From DSBG01 sp049975365 (lineage in GTDB: Bacteria; Desulfobacterota; Desulfomonilia; UBA1062), in NCBI GenBank assembly GCA_049975365.1, contig JBNGDS010000101.1, forward strand, positions 1 through 8,439: 8,439 bases of DNA, given 5' to 3'. The notes beneath the pieces are model-generated. The model worked only from the letters and a program-made list of their open reading frames with translations, was not told the DNA's origin and made no database searches. Shown here piece after piece: positions 6,089 to 8,439 of the stretch. The number at the start of each line of letters is the position of its first letter. Position 1 is the first letter of the stretch. The position numbers and the translations under genes were made by a program.

Positions 6089-6835
6089 TCACCGGGAGAG
6101 CCCACCCCACGGGGAGCAGACGGAGATGAAGCAGTGATCATCGACCCATTCTTCCCAGGTGCTTTTATCCTTTTCGGCAAGCTCCGGGGGGTTCCCGTCT
6201 GTGGAGAACCCGTTCACTCTCCCATCCCAGTTGTAGGAGATCGCATAGACGCCGGACCCTGGAATGAGGTATTCTCTCATGGACGAAGGGAAACCGTAGG
6301 GCAGCGCATCTCGGGCTATGACGACACAATCGGAAACATCTCCCAGCGCATAGCCAACATCTTCTACATACCCGCTGAATACCGCTTCGCCTGTTTCAGG
6401 GGCATCGGGATATAGCAGCGTTGTATCACCGGTGACATTGATGAGATGGATATTGTTTTCAATATCTTTTGCATAGTAGAAGTATCGTGTGTAGGGGTCC
6501 ATGGTTATCGATGGTTCGCCATCTTCGGTGGTTTTTCTGGGGATATACCCCAACTCCCTGATCACGACACACGCGATGCCCTGATAGGAGTAGTACTGGC
6601 TGAAGAGCTGTGAGAGTTCGTACCCCTTGAAATCACCGTAGCCGTACCCCGTGAATGAAAAATCCACTCCCCGGGCGTAGTTGCTGAAGTACTGATTCAT
6701 GGCGAGATCGGTGCTGTCGTCTGAGAATACATACCCGTTCAGGATCACATCGTCGCCGGATGCAGGTGATACGTATGTACAGACACCCATAAGCGAAACG
6801 ATGAGTGTGAGAAGCCACATCTTTTTTGATCCCAT
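6089..6835 (-). CDS. Exported protein of unknown function
   Basis: A 248-residue protein that I do not recognise. It begins with a clear signal peptide: MGSKKMW, a hydrophobic stretch to about residue 19, and a signal peptidase I-like site SPA before Ser26. The mature part is rich in Tyr, Phe, Gly and Asp (for example YFSNYARG, GYGYGDFKGY, SQYYSYQG) with few Lys, as in outer-membrane-associated or secreted beta proteins, but no repeat or known motif is certain. Two cysteines are present in the mid-region and two near the C-terminus. The frame stays open up to 7171, but the upstream part is rich in His, Arg, Pro and Cys and would overlap the ileS start, so it is left out. ATG 6835 is chosen from the signal peptide; the nearest GGAGG (6851-6855 on the complement) is 15 nt away, too far for comfort. 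Met6 (6820) is an alternative. Confidence 0.65.
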   Translation of the reverse strand: MGSKKMWLLTLIVSLMGVCTYVSPASGDDVILNGYVFSDDSTDLAMNQYFSNYARGVDFSFTGYGYGDFKGYELSQLFSQYYSYQGIACVVIRELGYIPRKTTEDGEPSITMDPYTRYFYYAKDIENNIHLINVTGDTTLLYPDAPETGEAVFSGYVEDVGYALGDVSDCVVIARDALPYGFPSSMREYLIPGSGVYAISYNWDGRVNGFSTDGNPPELAEKDKSTWEEWVDDHCFISVCSPWGGLSR

Positions 6836-7109
6836 GATAGAGTGTACATACCTCCGCCGGTTCAGAATTGCAAACAAAACTTCACGATTATCAATGGATT
6901 GTCCATGATCTGCATGTGCTCGGCAGTCATGTCTGTGGACTCTGTGAGGGCACACGTGCATCTTCTCGTGCGGGAGGTGTCCACGCACGGGATTCTCCGC
7001 ATCACGAAACGGCGTGAAACGGTAACGACGCATGGAAAGCATGTGCATGGACCATTCGCAGACCCTGGAAAAACCCCGTTCTGGAGGTTCTCTGTGACCA
7101 TTCGGGGCA
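6836..7109. other. Divergent intergenic region, nothing certain
   Basis: This stretch separates the exported-protein gene (leftward) from ileS (rightward). Open frames cross it on both strands, but their translations are rich in His, Arg, Thr and Cys with no recognisable pattern, and are probably not genes. A GGAGG on the complement (6851-6855) and a weak -10-like GATAAT on the complement near 6890 may belong to the leftward gene. GTCCATG near 6900 and CATGGAC near 7047 form a loose inverted repeat. No T-box or other leader of a known class was seen upstream of ileS. Confidence 0.4.
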
Positions 7110-7139
7110 TTGACAATTCTTCGGTTCATGGGATAGAGT
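7110..7139 (+). promoter_or_regulatory. Probable sigma-70 promoter for ileS
   Basis: A perfect TTGACA (7110-7115) is followed after 18 nt by TAGAGT (7134-7139), four of six matches to the -10 consensus. The predicted start near 7146 would give a leader of only about 25 nt, leaving just room for the ribosome site. Confidence 0.45.
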
Positions 7140-7157
7140 CGGTAGTCTTGAAAACCC

Positions 7158-7164
7158 AAGGAGG
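7158..7164 (+). promoter_or_regulatory. Ribosome binding site deciding the ileS start
   Basis: AAGGAGG is 5 nt before ATG 7170. The ATG at 7166 is too close to it and its frame closes after 13 codons, so 7170 is the start. Confidence 0.85.
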
Positions 7165-7169
7165 AATGC

Positions 7170-8439
7170 ATGGATTACAAGGATACATTGTGTCTGCCGA
7201 ACACTGAATTCCCCATGAAGGCCAAGCTCGTTGCCAAGGAACCCGAACTGCTCGCACGCTGGGAAGACGCTCGCCTGTATGAGAAGATACTGGATGCATC
7301 CACAGGCCGGAAGAAGTTCATTCTCCATGACGGACCCCCCTATGCAAACGGTCATATTCACCTGGGCACGGCACTGAACAAAATCCTGAAAGATATTATC
7401 GTGAAATCCCTGTTCATGATGGGGCATGACACCTTCTACCTCCCCGGATGGGATTGCCATGGGCTTCCGATAGAACACCAGGTCGAGATAGAACTTGGGG
7501 AGAAGGGCGCATGCATGACCAAGGCCGAGATCAGGAAGCACTGCAGGGAGTATGCGGACAAGTTTCTCGACATCCAGAGAGATGAATTCAAGCGCCTCGG
7601 TGTCCTCGGCGTCTGGGAAGATCCCTATATCACCATGAAATACAGCTACGAGGCAACCATCGTCCGGGAACTCGGCAAGTTCATTGGGAAGGGATCACTC
7701 TACAAGGCCCGAAAGCCGGTCTACTGGTGCGCCACCTGCGTGACTGCACTGGCAGAGGCAGAGGTGGAATACCACGACCAGACCACCCCCGCCATCTTTG
7801 TCCGGTTCAAGATGACCTCTGACATCTCGGAAAAAGTGCCCGAACTCTCAGAATACAGAGATGACGTGTACGTGGTAATCTGGACCACGACACCCTGGAC
7901 AATCCCTGCGAACCTCGCCATCGCCCTTCATCCAGATCTCGAGTACTCTGCCGTGAAGACTGCAAATTCCGGTGTCCTCATCATGGCAACAGATCTGGTT
8001 GATGATGTCATGGGTCAGATCGGCATCAGTGAGTACAGCACACTGGCAATGTTCAAAGGGAATCTCCTGGAGGGATTGAAGACCAGACATCCCCTCTACG
8101 AGAGGGAGTCAATCATGATCCTCGCACCATTTGTCACGATCGATGCCGGTTCCGGCTGCGTTCACATCGCCCCTGGCCATGGCGAAGAAGACTACGAGAT
8201 CGGCAAGGCATACGGTCTCGACATCTATGCACCGGTGGACAACGAGGGAAAGTTCACCGGCGAAGTGGAAGAGTTTGCCGGCCAGTTCGTCTTTGATGCC
8301 AATGACAACGTGAACAAAGCACTCAAGCGGGAAGGCGCACTGCTGAATGTGGATGATTTTGAGCACTCGTATCCCTACTGCTGGCGGTGCAAGAGCCCGA
8401 TCATCTTCCGGTCCACCAACCAGTGGTTCATCTCCATGG
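7170..8439 (+). CDS. ileS: Isoleucyl-tRNA synthetase, N-terminal part (runs off window)
   Basis: Class I synthetase that charges tRNA-Ile in the cytoplasm and hydrolyses mischarged Val-tRNA. The frame is open from ATG 7170 to the window end, giving 423 residues of a usual 900-950. It begins with the family's N-terminal pattern (LPNTEFPMKA). The HIGH signature is HIHLG at residues 62-66, within PPYANGHIHLG. YWCATCVTALAEAEVEY marks the entry to the inserted editing domain, whose active-site threonine run is TTTPWT (239-244) and whose GSGCVHIAPGHGEED block is at 327-341. The last residues, NQWFISM, are where the chain returns to the catalytic core. The KMSKS loop, the anticodon-binding domain and any C-terminal zinc finger lie beyond the window. 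Nothing is broken in the visible part. Confidence 0.97.
   Translation, partial: MDYKDTLCLPNTEFPMKAKLVAKEPELLARWEDARLYEKILDASTGRKKFILHDGPPYANGHIHLGTALNKILKDIIVKSLFMMGHDTFYLPGWDCHGLPIEHQVEIELGEKGACMTKAEIRKHCREYADKFLDIQRDEFKRLGVLGVWEDPYITMKYSYEATIVRELGKFIGKGSLYKARKPVYWCATCVTALAEAEVEYHDQTTPAIFVRFKMTSDISEKVPELSEYRDDVYVVIWTTTPWTIPANLAIALHPDLEYSAVKTANSGVLIMATDLVDDVMGQIGISEYSTLAMFKGNLLEGLKTRHPLYERESIMILAPFVTIDAGSGCVHIAPGHGEEDYEIGKAYGLDIYAPVDNEGKFTGEVEEFAGQFVFDANDNVNKALKREGALLNVDDFEHSYPYCWRCKSPIIFRSTNQWFISM

Noticed and set aside
7110..7169. T-box riboswitch for ileS
   Set aside because: The likely leader is only about 25 nt and lacks any specifier stem or antiterminator.
6836..7171. N-terminal extension of the exported protein by about 112 residues up to ATG 7171
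   Set aside because: The extra part is rich in His, Arg, Pro and Cys, precedes an internal signal peptide, and would start inside the ileS ribosome-site region. It looks like a chance open frame.

Overview
The window looks like chromosomal DNA (moderately GC-rich, no rRNA, tRNA, IS element or CRISPR array seen) from a Gram-negative anaerobe. A Desulfobacterota/Syntrophobacterales-type bacterium is the best guess. The grounds are gene content: a PaaK-type aryl-CoA ligase directly followed by a tandem-ACT protein, a three-part TRAP transporter and a second tandem-ACT protein. The lineage call is inference and no marker here settles it.

Layout, left to right. (1) Positions 1-1654, + strand: a phenylacetate-CoA ligase cut off at its 5' end by the window, then 11 nt later a small protein of two ACT domains. 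(2) Positions 1655-1799: a non-coding stretch with five GGTTC/GAACC pentamers arranged as nested, competing inverted repeats. (3) Positions 1800-2255: a small membrane protein with two predicted helices and a C-terminal four-cysteine zinc ribbon. (4) Positions 2349-5283: a TRAP transporter. The solute-binding protein is probably a lipoprotein; a strong intrinsic terminator follows it, then DctQ and DctM overlap by ATGA. (5) Positions 5424-5879, - strand: a second tandem-ACT protein, convergent with the transporter. (6) Positions 6089-6835, - strand: an unrecognised exported protein. (7) Positions 7170-8439, + strand: the first half of isoleucyl-tRNA synthetase, running off the window.

How they may work together (inference): the TRAP system would import an organic acid, the ligase would activate an aryl- or related acid to its CoA thioester, and the two ACT proteins, which resemble each other, would sense an amino acid or related ligand and tie the pathway to its supply. 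The exported protein and ileS look unrelated to this. No wholly new machinery is obvious. The points most worth a second look are the ligase/ACT/TRAP/ACT grouping, the structured 1665-1757 leader, the terminator inside the transporter operon, and the exported protein with an unclear start.
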